Of a stretch of 64,000 nucleotides of DNA, positions 14,185 through 29,200 are shown piece after piece. The DNA comes from Lichtheimia corymbifera B2541. Taxonomy: Eukaryota > Mucoromycota > Mucoromycetes > Mucorales > Lichtheimiaceae. Positions within the stretch are counted from its first letter, which is position 1, and every line of letters starts with the position of its first letter. Both the position numbers and the translations under genes were made by a program. The notes below the pieces were generated by a model, which ran no database searches, had not been told where the DNA came from, and saw only the letters and a list, made by a program, of their open reading frames with translations. Location of the stretch: positions 52,153 to 116,152 of the forward strand of contig JNEU01001129.1 in assembly GCA_000697475.1 (NCBI GenBank). The letters run 5' to 3'.

Positions 14185-14887
14185 ATGTCCAAAAAATACC
14201 TCACACCCGAAGATAGAGCAGAATTAGATCGCTTGACAAGAACAAGTGGATTAAAAGGTAGTGCGGTGGGTCTCGTTATCGGCTTGGGAGCTGCAGCACT
14301 TACATATAAGCGATCACCCCATTTTCGGTCGTTGTCTAAGCCTATGCAAGCTATTCTACCAGGATCTGGTAAGTCATCAAAGTTGCTTACAAGGGGCGGC
14401 ATACCTTGAGATAATAACATGTAATTTCACAATAGCGGCTGGTGCTGGATATTTGTTTGCTGCTGATCGAGTCGCGCAAAAGTTTGAAAATATCAAGCTC
14501 GGCTATGTGGATGAGGATGTGATACGCAATATTGAAAGCAAATCACCCCATGAAGGCAACCTTAGCACAAAAGATCGCACTCTACGCTTCCTGAACGACA
14601 ATCGATGGTCGATTATTGCTGGGTCATGGGCAGTGACTATGGTGGGAGCTCTTAGTTACAGCTTTTCCAATCGCTATTTGACGACACAACAAAAGTTGGT
14701 ACAAGCTCGTATGTACGCTCAAGCCATCACTGTAGCTGTACTTATGGCGTCTGCCGGATTATCCATTTACGTTGGAGATGATAACAAGAATAGAAAGGAG
14801 GAGATTGATGATGAATTGAGGGCAGTTTTAAGTCTTCCCGTAGAAGAAAACAAGGCTGTTCGACCTGCAGCTAAGATGTCATCATGA
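14185..14887 (+). CDS. RCF2: Mitochondrial HIG1-domain protein, Rcf2-like respiratory supercomplex factor
   Basis: Exons 14185-14368 and 14436-14887, 211 residues (yeast Rcf2 is of similar size). One hydrophobic hairpin follows the N-terminus (GSAVGLVIGLGAAALTYKR then AAGAGYLFAADRVAQ). A second pair of membrane segments near residues 130-185 carries the HIG1 domain, including QKLVQARMYAQ, close to the family motif Q-x3-(R/H)-x-R-x3-Q but with Gln at the R/H position. Rcf proteins sit in the inner mitochondrial membrane and modulate cytochrome c oxidase and its association with complex III. Assignment to Rcf2 rather than another HIG1 protein rests on length and the four-helix layout. Confidence 0.75.
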
Positions 14888-15244
14888 ACGTGAATATAAT
14901 AAACTCCCTCTTAAAATATGTAATTGAATGCGTGAAATGTTGTTTGTACGACATGGATATCCATTCGATGTTGCACACGACATGCAAGTGTTGTAGAAAT
15001 GTTCTCTGGAACAAGTTGTACATAGTCTTAAATGACAAGTAATATGAATGGGATATCATAGCATGTTAGTAATATCTGCGTAAGTGTTTTATTCACTGCT
15101 GGCATCTGAAACCCTCCTTGTTCTCATACACCAGCAGGCTAAACATTCCCGCTCAATGAGAGGCTGAGCTGCTAGCTATAGAGAGAGCGACAAGCACCCA
15201 CACTGCCAAATCACGTTCACCACCGCTTCTTTTCCAACTGTTTC
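14888..15244. other. Intergenic region, no gene
   Basis: 3' flank of the HIG1-like gene and promoter of the VTS1-like gene. Only short frames without coding character. Confidence 0.4.
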
Positions 15245-17283
15245 ATGCTTCCATCTGATTTCATGCAGCAAGGCACTCGTCCGAGATCGGAAATACTGAA
15301 TCAAGGAAACCTTGCTCCATCAGACTGTACGTGCCACTCATCCTGACGCTCATTCCAACTTGCACCACTCATCAATGGGCTACCTTTTCTTGTAGCCGAT
15401 AAGCTCAACAATTGGCGTGAAGATCTACAGCATTATGAACGCCATTTGGAAGATATGATGTCCGTTAACCTCGATCAGGTATGAAGCTGTTTATTGATAA
15501 GGAGGAATACTATATATACTAGTAGCTAACGTATGTATTGCACTATGTAGAACTTTAAAGAAGAGTTGCAGCATGTTGATCAATGGTTCCGATTCCTTTC
15601 CGAGACTGAACGAACAGCGACTGTGTATACATTGTTGCAGCATTCATCACCTGTTCAAATACGGTTCTTCATTAGCGAGCTACAGCAGTTGATAAAACGT
15701 GATCCGCTACATTCTTTCTTAACCCCCAATAATCCTGATCAAGGTATGTAAAGTCAAGCGATGCGATACCATCACCGACAGACACTAAGATGAAATTGTA
15801 TATTTAGATATGCAATCGCAATTGGCTGGAGCCGTTGCCAAGATGGAATTGGAGGCGAATCAACGTCTTTTGGGACAAACAGCACGTCGACCACCCAGCG
15901 CTGGAAGCGATGTAACACGTCGCCGTGGGACACCTGGTGGATTAGAAAGACATTCATTTGCATTGGGTGATGAGGAATATAACCGACTCCTTGGACCTAT
16001 TGGTACTAGCAATGTTGGTAACAGCAGCAGCAGCAGCAATCATGTGCATTTCAACAATACTATCATGGATGATTTTGGGCGGGTCCCTATATCTCGTACA
16101 TCGGCAACCCGATCATCAACACACGGCTTATTCAGTGCTCGTGCACGTCCACGTTCAGTCATTGAAGGCGATACATCACTCATGTTTCCTTCTGGCAGTG
16201 CCAGTACATGGTTCAATCCACCTACATCTCAACAACAACAACAACAACAACAACCGCAACCACAAAAACGATCATCTACATTGCTTGGACGCATGGGTCC
16301 TACTGCTGAGCGACCTAAATCTGCTGATGTGTCTATGTGGGCTTTGCCATCATTGGATCCAAATGATGATAAGACAACTGGCAATGGCAACAATAACACC
16401 AGTAGCGGCGGCAACGGCAACAATAGTAACACCAATGGATATCGTAATTCGGGTTGGGGTGTTCCATCGACTGTACAATTTTCTGATTTATCGATGCGAC
16501 ATTTGGATTCGGATTTGAAACGCCTACGTGGTGGACGACATATACCAGGCACCGTTCCAGAAACGGATGAGCGTAATGGTTCGCAGGATACGACCCCATC
16601 AGCTGCTCTTGATTCAGCCAATCTCGTTTTGTCCATGTATGGCAACAGCAACAACAATAACAACAATAACAATGGCAACCCACAACGCCGCTCGCATTCA
16701 CCTGTGCCATCTGTATCGGCATCTGCACCCTTCAGTCGTCGACATCTTGCTCCACCTGGTATGGAGAAACATTATGGCCAATTCCTTAATCCAGCAGATG
16801 CTCTTGGCTATGACGATCATGATTATTTAAGTGATCACAGTGATGCTTCCAATGTCTCGGATCGAAACAGACAACGACGCCCTGGCAAATCTCAAACGCC
16901 CACAGGTGCTAATCGTAATCCCAAGGATAAGAAGAACAATGAAACAGTCAACATGGAGCTTTTGGAAGGTATGTATTCGTTACATTCAAAGGCATGGAGT
17001 TGCTAAGTTGGGATATATATATATAGATGTCCCTGGTTGGTTCCGTTCTCTGCGATTGCACAAGTACAATGCCATTTTTGAACCCATGAAGTGGCAAGAT
17101 ATTATCAAGCTTACCGATGAGGATTTGGAAGCAAAAGGCGTGGCAGCATTGGGTGCTCGACGCAAGATGTTGAAGGTTTTTGAAACTGTAAAGAATCATT
17201 GTGATGCTAATGTAAGTATGGATGATGATGCTGAAAACGGTAAACTGACAACACATTTGATAAAATAGAACATCAAATATTGA
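15245..17283 (+). CDS. VTS1: SAM-domain RNA-binding protein, Vts1/Smaug family
   Basis: Exons 15245-15326, 15396-15478, 15551-15743, 15808-16968, 17027-17211, 17269-17283 give 572 residues. The N-terminal conserved region contains [20 protein letters not shown] and [19 protein letters not shown], as in fungal Vts1. A long Ser/Gln/Asn-rich linker with polyN and polyQ tracts follows. The C-terminal SAM domain runs from [18 protein letters not shown] to [17 protein letters not shown] and has the basic KxxxLGARRK surface that binds the Smaug-recognition hairpin. Vts1 recruits decay and deadenylation factors to target mRNAs in the cytoplasm. The final five-codon exon is inferred from a good GTAAGT/CTGAC/TAG intron; without that splice the protein would end with about 19 other residues at 17268. 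Confidence 0.9.
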
Positions 17284-17507
17284 TGCAGCGGTGATGGCAT
17301 TGTCCTTTGACAGGGCACATACTTTTAGTTAACTATTATCCTCCATCACAGCTTGCATCCAATCAGTGCTAGGTCGCTGATCCCCCACTTGTTATTCTTT
17401 TTGATATCTTCACAATAATAATACACATATGCACATGCACATTTATGTGTCAACGACCATTTTTTGCCATGAGACATTTATTGATCGTGTATTGAGATAA
17501 TAGCTGC

Positions 17508-17830
17508 TCATGCCTTCTTCTTGGCAGCAAGAGCCTTGAGAGTGCCCTTCTTGGCATAACGCTGGTTGCGAAGGAACTTGGCGTCCACCTATAATATCGC
17601 GTTAAGTATCGTATGAATATGCTGGTGATATTGCTGTATATTGTACATACACCCTTGAGCGAAGGATAACGGTGTTGTCTGGGCTTCTTGATACCGTTAC
17701 GGTGAGCCTTGCTGTCTGAAGTGATGGCGCGAATGAGTTGGGGTCGAAATTAGCAATGCAAGTCGAAGGTCGTCGTCATGCGGCATCGCTTACTTTGGTT
17801 GTGGTTGGTGTGGTTCTTGGACTTGGCCAT
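17508..17830 (-). CDS. RPL29: 60S ribosomal protein eL29
   Basis: Exons 17794-17830, 17651-17715, 17508-17588 give 60 residues, the normal fungal eL29 length. The start MAKSKNHTNHNQ, central AHRNGIKKP, RYPSLKGVDAKF and Lys-rich end are diagnostic. This small basic protein binds rRNA of the large ribosomal subunit. The coding region has two introns, unusual for so short a gene but common for ribosomal proteins in intron-rich fungi. A further 5' leader intron is likely: a GTAAAA donor is centred near 17917 and a TATAG acceptor near 17840 on the minus strand. Confidence 0.95.
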
Positions 17831-18147
17831 GGTAAGCTTCCTATATTAATCCATTGATAAATACATCCATCCATCGATTGATTCATCCATCCATTGCTCG
17901 TGGACATTGACTTTTTACCTTTAGCACACGAAAAAGAGGGAGTTTCAACGGATATGCGGCTCGGCACTTGATGTGTCGCCCTTGCTGGCAATGATGATGT
18001 ATGTCCCCCTCCTCTCTCTGTATACCAACGGAGATTATATCTCTATTTATGGAAGCTTGCCCTCTCTCACTTTCCACTCCTGAGCAACGACGCCCAAAAC
18101 TTTCCGCGTGTCTTTCTTCCCTCTTTCTATTTTTTTTTTCTTGGCAT
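17831..18147. other. Head-to-head promoter region of eL29 and GH8 genes
   Basis: The 317 bases between the two ATGs hold a probable eL29 5' leader intron (about 17838-17920 on the minus strand). On the plus strand there is an upstream in-frame extension of the GH8 frame beginning at ATGs at 18001 or 18049. A long T tract lies at 18130-18140. No specific regulatory motif is claimed. Confidence 0.4.
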
Positions 18148-19626
18148 ATGGAAACTCTCGAGCAAACTTACGTGGCGTGGCGTGGAAAGTAAGCAAAATC
18201 ATTCACTTCTTTTCTATTCATGATCCTTATTGACTAACGCTCAAGTATAGATATTTGCGCACGTACCAAGATGGCTTTTATATTTACTACAAGGAACCAA
18301 GCGAGAATGTACCCGAGATGACATGTTCCGAAGCACACGGTATGCATATTGATCATGGTAACCATCATCATGACACTCATTTCTGAGCAATTGCATTCCT
18401 TGATAACAGGCTATGGTATGCTCATATCGGTGCTCAAACGCAATCAGATGGACTTTGATGGTAAAGTTAGCAATGGTATCGGAGCAACGGGCATAGTAAT
18501 TGATGTTCCACACGCAACATACAGGTCTTTGTCGCTATTATTTACGCTGGCGTAATCACAAAGGATTGATGCAGTATGTCTCATTTTTCGTTCATATCCA
18601 TAAACTCCTCTTTGACATGTTTGAGTTAGATGGCAACAAAAATCCACTCGTTCTGGCGAGTTTGTTCCTGGTGATGAAGGTGGTCAAAACTGTGCAACCG
18701 ATGGCGATGTGGATATTGCTACTGCTCTCTTTCTTGCAGCCAAAGTGTGGGGTCGAGGAGGTGCACAAGGCGAGCTTGATTATCGTGCTATGGCAACTGA
18801 ACTAGCAGCAGCTGTGTGGCAACATTGCATTAACCACGAAACATATATGCCCCTAATTGGTGATTGGGCGGATCCTGGAGACGATGCATATCTATTGACA
18901 CGACCCAGTGATTTCATTTTAAGCGGTTTCCTCGTTTTTTATCAGGTATTGTTGCATCGAACACCCTAACGATTTGTCTCCATTTTCTAACAGCGTATGC
19001 TTGCGCTTTTTACAGGAAGATTCGGCACGACAACAACAATGGGCTAACGTCATGAATGCTATCATCAATACCACTCAGGGCCAGCTTAGCATGAATCCCC
19101 AAACTGGCCTTATTGCCGATTTCTTAAAGATGGATCCTAACAGCAAGTTATATTACCCAGCGCGTGGTGAAGTCTTGGAAAGCGAACATGATGGTGATTG
19201 GAATTGGAATTCATGCCGTACGTAATGATGCTTTGAAAGGAAAATAATGCAAGAGTCGTCACTGACATGTGTAGCAATATAGGTGTGCCTTGGCGTCTGG
19301 GTCATTATTATATGCTCACACGTGATGACCGTATTCGAGGTGTGCTCGAGACACAAGCCCAATTCTTTGCCGGTCAATTAGCCCAACGAGGTGTTTGCGG
19401 TGATGGTGATTGTGGTGTTCGCGCCGGATATCATTTGAATGGCCAATGCTATGCTGACTATACTGACATGGCATTTGTTGCACCTGTCAGCTTTTTGTTC
19501 TGGGTACTCGGTTGGCAAAACCAGCTTAGCCATGTGCTCCAGGATATGAATGGCATTCAAGAACGCACCTATTTTGGAGAAAGCATTGCCATGATGTGTG
19601 TGTTGATGGCTACAGTCCCTTATTAA
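18148..19626 (+). CDS. Glycoside hydrolase family 8 (endoglucanase/chitosanase type)
   Basis: Exons 18148-18188, 18251-18339, 18410-18460, 18525-18573, 18630-18945, 19016-19217, 19283-19626 give 363 residues. GH8 landmarks are TCSEAHGYGMLISVL (E41, the predicted general acid), ATDGDVDIATALFLAAKVWG (D101/D103/D105, substrate-binding and catalytic Asp region) and WNWNSCRVPWRLGHYYM near the C-terminus. GH8 enzymes cleave beta-1,4-glucans, xylan or chitosan by inversion; chitosan is an attractive substrate in a chitosan-walled fungus, but specificity is not readable here. From the ATG at 18148 there is no signal peptide. An in-frame ATG at 18049 would add 33 residues including a hydrophobic stretch (LSACLSSLFLFFFSW) that could act as a signal or anchor, so localisation depends on the true start. 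Confidence 0.88.
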
Positions 19627-20176
19627 ATCATCCAATTGACCCAGCTCCCCCACCCACCCATCCATCTACTATAGCTGTAATCTATACTACTATTTTCTTC
19701 TTTTGGAAACATGTTTTCATTGTTCTTTGTACGTTGGTACCACTTGTTACTGCTGAATCCACAGTCAACGATGACTTCTTCTGTATAACAAATAATGTTT
19801 ATTGGATGTGTTATATCCACTACATATTAGATCGACACTATACGGAATGATGGATCAATTCATGCATGGGAGGAGGAGGATCGCCGGTAGAAAACAATGA
19901 TAACCCCACCCCTTGTAAATGACAATACCAGTATTGGACCGATTGAATGAAATGTGATTGATAATAGCCATGTTTACTAGTGTGTAAATCCATATTCAGG
20001 CTATAAACAACAGGGATTGGAAGTAAGCGGATTTTGCTTTGTGTAGCGTTTTGTGTCCTGTGCGGCTTTTCTATCAGCATCCGATTTTGTACAGCAGGCC
20101 AACTTGACTTTTGCTTGACAACACACACGCACCACCACTGCCATCTCCCCATTGTCCACACACCAAAGCCGATCGC
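19627..20176. other. Intergenic region, no gene
   Basis: 3' flank of the GH8 gene and promoter of the UBP8-like gene, including CA-rich leader sequence near 20120-20165. No coding or RNA gene signal seen. Confidence 0.4.
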
Positions 20177-22710
20177 ATGTCAAGTTCATCGCCTCAACAA
20201 CAATCCTTTGGGTTATACGATTCCCCCATGTCACCACTGTCATCACCGTCATCGCCCAGCTTCCCCGATGGTCCCACCTCTTCCAACGATCGCAAGCCTG
20301 CCACCTACACCACCACCGCTACCACCACTGTATACGATGTGCTATACTCTCCCGACAATCCCACTGAATTCTATAATGGCGAACAGCATATTGTAACAGC
20401 CGGCTGCCCACACTTGGCCCAGTACAAGAAACAACGACGCCAAAACGATAACAGTAATGACGATGGCGATCTATTCGCCAACTACCGATCGCTCGTACGC
20501 TATTCACTCACTTGGCACAAGAGTCGACGAGAGATATCAACATCCACCACCAATGGCACTAAACGTAAACAGGCCCAGCAGGTATATAGTTAGTCAAGGG
20601 GTTGATGTTGATGATCTATATATGTATGCTTACTCTCATGCAAATATATCAGTTACCGCTACCCGAGTGCTCTACATGTCAAGATCCATTATCAAGATTG
20701 CACGTGTGTATGCATTGCGTAAACATGGGATGTTGGCGTAAAAATCATATGCGTGACCACATGAAAAGCAAGCAGCATAACTTTGGTAAGTGGCATCCCA
20801 GCATGTGAGCATTACAATGGAAGCGCTTATATATACATGGATTTCAAGCTATGGATTTTGCCCATCGAACCATCTTTTGCAATGCATGCGAGGATTATGT
20901 GTATGACACCGAACTGAATGATTTGATCGTGCGACAAGAAACTCTTCAAGTGGAAAGCGGACACAGTAAGTTGGATGGAAGGGTGGAATTGAAATCTCAC
21001 AAGACTAATGTGATTGATAACCATAGAGCGTCGAAGGAAGAGATCCAATACAGCAAATGCTAGCTGGGAACCATCATCACAAGAAGTCAATACCATTGTC
21101 CACCGGTCATCTTTGACATCATGCCAAGGCGTACGAGGCTTATGCAACATGGGAAATACATGCTTTATGAACGTCATCCTGCAGAGCTTCATCCATAATC
21201 CATTATTGAAGGCGTATTTTCTAAGCGACCAACATAGCCCAAGTCGTTGCCAGACCAAATACTGTCTTTGTTGTGAGATGGACAACTTATTTGCACAGGC
21301 AAGTCATTGTTTGGGGGAGTGCCCTGAATGGACTACGAGGTATACTAATGTAGGCATATTAAAGGTCTATTCTGGCAAAAAGGAGCCCTATGGGCCATGT
21401 AGCTTTTTACAATCCATGTGGATGAGTGTCCGAGAATTAGCCGGTTATGCTCAACAAGACGCCCACGAATTTTTTATTGGTGCATTGAACAATATTCACT
21501 CTGGATGTGAAGGTAGGATGGAAAGAAGGAAGGTATTGAATGGTGAGAACTGACAGTTTTTTCTGTTCAGGTCATACCATGTCAAATTGCACATGCATAG
21601 TCCACAAAACGTTTGCTGGTGTACTTCAATCCAACGTCACGTGCCTAAAATGCAACAATGTTACAACAACGTTTGATCCAATGCTCGATATCAGCTTGGG
21701 ATTACGGCCACTAGAAAAGAAAAAGAAAGGTGCGGCGATATCAGCGTCTGGTAGTGGAAGCACAGCAAACACATCGAAGCAAGGGACTCCAAATGGCAAA
21801 TCTGATTCACCACCAGGAGCTGCCAACTCAACACCACGTCGCCCAAAGCAAGGAAATACACTTGCCGATTGCTTAGATAGGTAAGACTGCTACACAATCA
21901 TCCACGCACGGACATTTTGGTCTCACAAGTCTTTGTCTTTTTAGGTATACACATCCTGAAAAACTTGGCCAAAATGAATATAGCTGTAGTAAATGTGGAA
22001 ACACGTTTCAGGTATATGCAAATAAGGTTTATGTTGTCGTTGATGTGCTCACATGGACCCATCCATCTTGATAGGAGGCCACAAAGCAACTTTCAGTCAA
22101 ACGACTTCCTCCCGTTCTCTGTTTTCAGTTAAAGGTGGGTTGGTTATAAGGTCTTTAGAACATAACAAGCATCCTCATCCGATAATATAGCGCTTTGAGC
22201 ATGGTGTTTCTGTAAGCAAGATTGAAACCAAGATCAAGTTCCCTGTGGATCTGGATATGACCCCATACACAACTGAAGGCATGCATAACGGAAAGTCCAC
22301 AAGGTGAGTTTCCGTTACTCAAAAGCGACGCAAAAGTTAACTTATATAGCCATTGTAGTGATTCAAGGAATCTATATACCCTCTTTGCAGTAATCAACCA
22401 TCAAGGCAAAATGGATAGTGGCCATTATACAATGTTCTCCAAGCATCGTGGCGAGGTATTTGTTCATTTTTATTTTACCATGGCATTGACTGTGTGCATT
22501 CATGCTATTTATCTATTCCTTAGTGGTTCAAATTTGAAGATCATAATGTGACAACCACGTTCCAAAAGGACGTTCTGGATAGCAAAGCGTAAGTTAATCA
22601 CGTGACACCAAGAAAGAAATGGGAGCTAATTCGATTATAGGTACATGTGCTTTTATATCAAAAAGTCATTGGAGTACGAAATTTCGCTAATGGAGGAATT
22701 GTTTGATTGA
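20177..22710 (+). CDS. UBP8: Ubiquitin-specific protease, Ubp8/USP22 type (SAGA deubiquitinase)
   Basis: Twelve exons: 20177-20581, 20653-20785, 20849-20965, 21027-21298, 21365-21512, 21571-21880, 21945-22011, 22075-22134, 22191-22303, 22359-22455, 22524-22588, 22641-22710; 618 residues. An N-terminal Ser/Pro-rich extension leads to a ZnF-UBP domain (CPHL, ECSTCQ, VCMHCVNMGCW, FCNACEDYVYD). The USP catalytic core has the Cys box GLCNMGNTCFMNVILQSF (Cys about 264), GYAQQDAHEFF, a CxxC pair, and the His box MDSGHYTMF (His about 562). The order ZnF-UBP then USP matches Ubp8/USP22, which removes ubiquitin from histone H2B within SAGA. A lysine-rich, low-complexity insert interrupts the core (coded 21715-21850). 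Intron 4 (21299-21364) needs a GC donor. Confidence 0.9.
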
Positions 22711-22818
22711 GACACTAGAGACACTGATTGTACATATGAGAAACTAAAAAAAGGATGGGATTTCTTTTTGGATATGTGTGATGGAATGGTGGAAAACAAG
22801 TGATACAGCCGGGAATCA

Positions 22819-23301
22819 TTATAGATCATGCTGATATACAAAGGATGGTGGGCGTTGCTGTTGTTGTTGTTGTTGCTGTAATGCCACACCGAGAAAATCC
22901 TGCAGGATCGGGATTTCGTAGTATTGACTGAGAAGGACCAGAAAAGACACCAACATGACAACAATAAATGTGAACCGGATAAAGCCATACACCATACGCA
23001 CAATAGAACGCACTGTTGCCATGACCAAATTGTAGACAATGTATAACACAAAAAGGATAGCGACGATGGCAAAAAGATTGGATTGGATGGGTAGCTGCGC
23101 GAGATTAGCATAGAACTGTCGTAAGGCTGGAGGCGCGTTGGCGATGAGCGAGGAACCAAGATTTGACAGGATAACAAAAACACGATCGGGTGGTGGCATT
23201 GGGATACTCAATTGACGAAGTTGATTGTAAATAAAGACATAGACTTGACCGAAAATCTGGAATGCATTCCGAGCAGCAGTGCTAAGGGTGGTGGCTTCCA
23301 T
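22819..23301 (-). CDS. Two-segment membrane protein, possibly Apq12-like
   Basis: Single-exon frame of 160 residues from the ATG at 23301 (MEATTLSTAARN); an upstream in-frame start at 23346 would add 15 residues. Two strong hydrophobic segments follow a Pro-rich amphipathic stretch: NLFAIVAILFVLYIVYNLVM and FIRFTFIVVMLVSFLVLL, joined by a basic loop (RSIVRMVYGFIR). The protein ends with a polyQ run. Length, two closely spaced helices and the preceding ANAPPALRQFY segment resemble the Apq12 family of nuclear envelope/ER proteins involved in lipid balance and nuclear pore assembly. This identification is tentative. The gene is convergent with UBP8 and head-to-head with PAP1. Confidence 0.65.
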   Translation of the reverse strand: MEATTLSTAARNAFQIFGQVYVFIYNQLRQLSIPMPPPDRVFVILSNLGSSLIANAPPALRQFYANLAQLPIQSNLFAIVAILFVLYIVYNLVMATVRSIVRMVYGFIRFTFIVVMLVSFLVLLSQYYEIPILQDFLGVALQQQQQQQQRPPSFVYQHDL

Positions 23302-23758
23302 GGTAATGATGTTGCTGAGATAATGAGGAGAAAAGGGAGAAAGCAATAAGCTACAAGCAGGAAGAAGTCATCCAATCAATCTTAACATCGTGTGCGACGA
23401 ACACGGTTCACATCATCCATCAAATACAGCAGCCATTCCACCATTATCAATCACTTTATTGTAACGAGTCTTTGACGTGTGGGATCAGCTGAAGGTCTTA
23501 TGACGATGCGTGGTACCTGACTGATGGATTAAGGTGATAACAAGCACTTGGTCAAGAGAAAGGGTATATGCATATAGTTATCCCACGCAATCAAGCAATA
23601 TAGGTATCATTGTTCTAGCTCATTGGATATTAGAGCTTGCGGAGCATTGGAGAGAGCGATATCCCACTTGTCTCCTGCCGTGATAAAGACAGCGTTCCTT
23701 TTGTTCACTCTCACACTTATATATACTCTCTCTCTCTCCCCTTTCACTCTACCCCACC
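23302..23758. other. Divergent promoter between Apq12-like gene and PAP1
   Basis: 457 bases with no coding signal. A TATATATACTC plus CT-repeat leader at 23716-23745 directly precedes the PAP1 ATG and is probably its core promoter or initiator region. Confidence 0.4.
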
Positions 23759-26125
<2,367 letters not shown>

Positions 26126-26270
26126 TCATAGTGTATGTGAATGTGTTAGGAATCAGAGGTAGTAGAGGTGTAATATATAGCAAATGTACACATGAGTGCA
26201 ATAAAGCGAGTCATAAGAGTGGGAACGAGATCATAAACGTGGCTTTACTTTTATTGGTATCATTCATTCG

Positions 26271-29200
26271 CTATCTGTCCAATGTGAGTACTTTGATAAC
26301 ACCTTTGCTGTTGGCTGCCAGTAACGTGTTTGTGCCACTCTTCCAGCATGATGAACTAACAAACGCCCTGTAACCATCGTCGACAGAAGGCTATTATTGA
26401 TAGTATACCTCGTTGTTAATTGTAATCCAACGCATTACTTATACAAATACACTTGCCTCGAGTGGATTGGCGGTCGATGGGAATTTGAAGCTTGCCACTG
26501 GTGTCTTGCAATCCTTGTGATATGCGTAGACGCAATTATCCTCACTACCACAAGATATCCAATCACCACATACAGAAAGGCCCACAAAGTTCTTTTCGTT
26601 GCTATGACCCGTATATGACATGGTACTTTCATTGGTAAGCGTGTTCCATCGGCGAAGGCTGTTATCAGTTGACCTATTTTCCCAAAATGTTAAAGAATGC
26701 CCATGACCGAAAAAGATGGCAATTATAAATGACTTACGCAGAGATAATGGTGTTGTCATCCAACCATCTCACATATGAAACCGCTTTCTTGTGGCCTTGG
26801 TAATAATGCACAGGTTCCGCTGCGAAACGTAAATCGTAGTAGGTGACGACATGATCTAGTAGAATAATCACCATGATCAATAACATGCTGTATGCATCAC
26901 CACCCTCCTATCCATCCAAAATTACCTGCGGTGCCAACAGCGAGATAGTTTGCCACATTGGGGGCAAATTTAGCACAGCACACATTGCCACCATGGCGTA
27001 AAGTCATGACTGATTGACGCATGGTAGTTGACCAGACCTTGACCGTAGCATCATCGCTGCCTGAAGCAAGATAAGTAGGATTGGCTGCGCAAATATCCAC
27101 ACTCCAAGCGCGTCGTTCATGTTCACAAAAGCTGCGAATACACCTTCCTTCATTAGCATCCCAAAGACGAATGGTGCCTTCATAATCTGAGCTTGCAAGA
27201 TGAGCCTTGATGTACATGTTCCATGAGAGGCAGCTTAGTTTGTTTCCTGCTGGGATCACGCGTACAGGGCAATGGACCAGTTGGGAGGGTCGGAAATCGC
27301 CAATGAATCCGGTTCCTCGTGTTGATCGGTTACCTCGTGGCCACTCGTTTCCAGTATCCGATACAGCGTCATTAGCAGCAATGGTGTCGGCCAACATGCT
27401 ATAGTCAAAGATCTTTATGTCGCGAGATACACCGCCAATAGCAAAGTATTCTTCATCCCTGTCAAACTCAATCGAGGATATAATGGAAGAGCTGGCGGAT
27501 TGGTCGCTGTGGAACATGGTATCCAACACACGAAAAGTGCTGAAGCGTGTTGTTTGGTATAACAATGACGAAATATGCTTGAGGTTGTCGCGTTGAGCTT
27601 CGGTGCTACCCATGGTTGTACACGAGTCACCAATATACAAGTCTTGGAGATCTTTGAATCGATCATAGATACGTTGTCGCTTGACTTTGGCTTCGTCTTC
27701 ATCTTCATCCTTGCGAGGGATCAAACCAAGCATTTCCTTGAAAAAGCATCTTGTTAGTTCCCACGTGCATGCATGCAAAAGGATCCTCAGCTACCTGCAC
27801 TTTGCGCTTTTTCCCATTTGGATGTGGTGTAACACTTGTCTTTGCAACCGTTGCATCGCTATCATCACCAATGCTTCTTGCTGACATGCCCTCCTTGTCA
27901 CTGCTGACCACTGCAGCATTGTCGCCAAGTTTTCCTTGCACTTGATTCAGGTCATCTTCAATGAATCGCACCTTTGCTTCCAAGTCGGCAATGCTCTATA
28001 AGCAATAATGTAAGCACTCACACTTGCATGAAGGTGATAAACAAAAATAAACATACGTTTTTGTGCCTCTCCTTGAGTTGCTCCAGAAACGCTTCCAATA
28101 AGACGTCTTCAGCCACCTTTTGATCAAATTCTTCTTGTTTCTTCTTCTCGAGAAGTGGGGTGATGGTTTCCATGATTTCTGCGCCGGAAAGAGAAGTTAA
28201 ATTTCTGATTCGTTGCCCAGCTGTCAATCGCTGTTACCTTTATACGGGACCGTCTTCAAAATCTCATTGAGAGCACGCGAACGTTTACGCTTGGTATCCA
28301 CTTGGGAGGTCCTGATTCTGCGATCACGTCGTCGCTTATCTTCACGATATTGCTCGACCACTTTGTTGACTATGATATGGGATATGTAAGATGAATGGAC
28401 ATATGGATTTGATTGAATCACTCTACTTGCATTGGAAGTTTGGGAATATTTGGATGCTGTTGAGACGCGTACGGCACATTGGGCAATCGGATGCACGTGT
28501 CATGTGTTGAGCAATACACTGATTACTGTTGGGAGAAAAGCATTGGGATTATTTGTTGTTGTTGTTAGGGTAAGGATGAAACACTTACCAAAAAGTGTGG
28601 CCACATGTGGTTACCACTACCTCTGTCAACAAATCTGTACAAATGGGGCTAATGTGTGATACACGTCAATCAACCACATCAATTGTAGTCATCATCGCCA
28701 CCATCATCCCTTACCATAGCAAGTTTTCTGGATCACTCTCATCTTCAATACGGCAATCACTGTTGGTACGTGGAATGGAAGGTGTTGTTGATACAAGGCT
28801 CTTGATGCTGCTGACATCGTCATTATCCTCATAATCCGATCGTGTCCAAAAACGCGCAATAGATGACGAAAAACGACGCCAGCTGTTGATACTGTTGGAC
28901 GCCAAAGATGATGACGATGCGTTTCGCAATTGATTGGGGGTATTTGATGATGATGATGACTGATCATAGAAACGAGAGCGGCGGTTTGCATTCTCACGGA
29001 TGATTTCGGTATGCCTGCGTACGAGACGTGGTGGAGGATTGCTGATATTAGGCGTAACACGTGCATCTCCAGGTGGTTCATCCTCTACCAAAGAAGATCA
29101 TCTTAATATACAACGTCTATAGAAGCTGTAGTCTGTCATTCTCACCCGTAAGAGACCTGTCAAAAGTATAAGCAAATATGAATAAAGCTGGTCAAACCAA

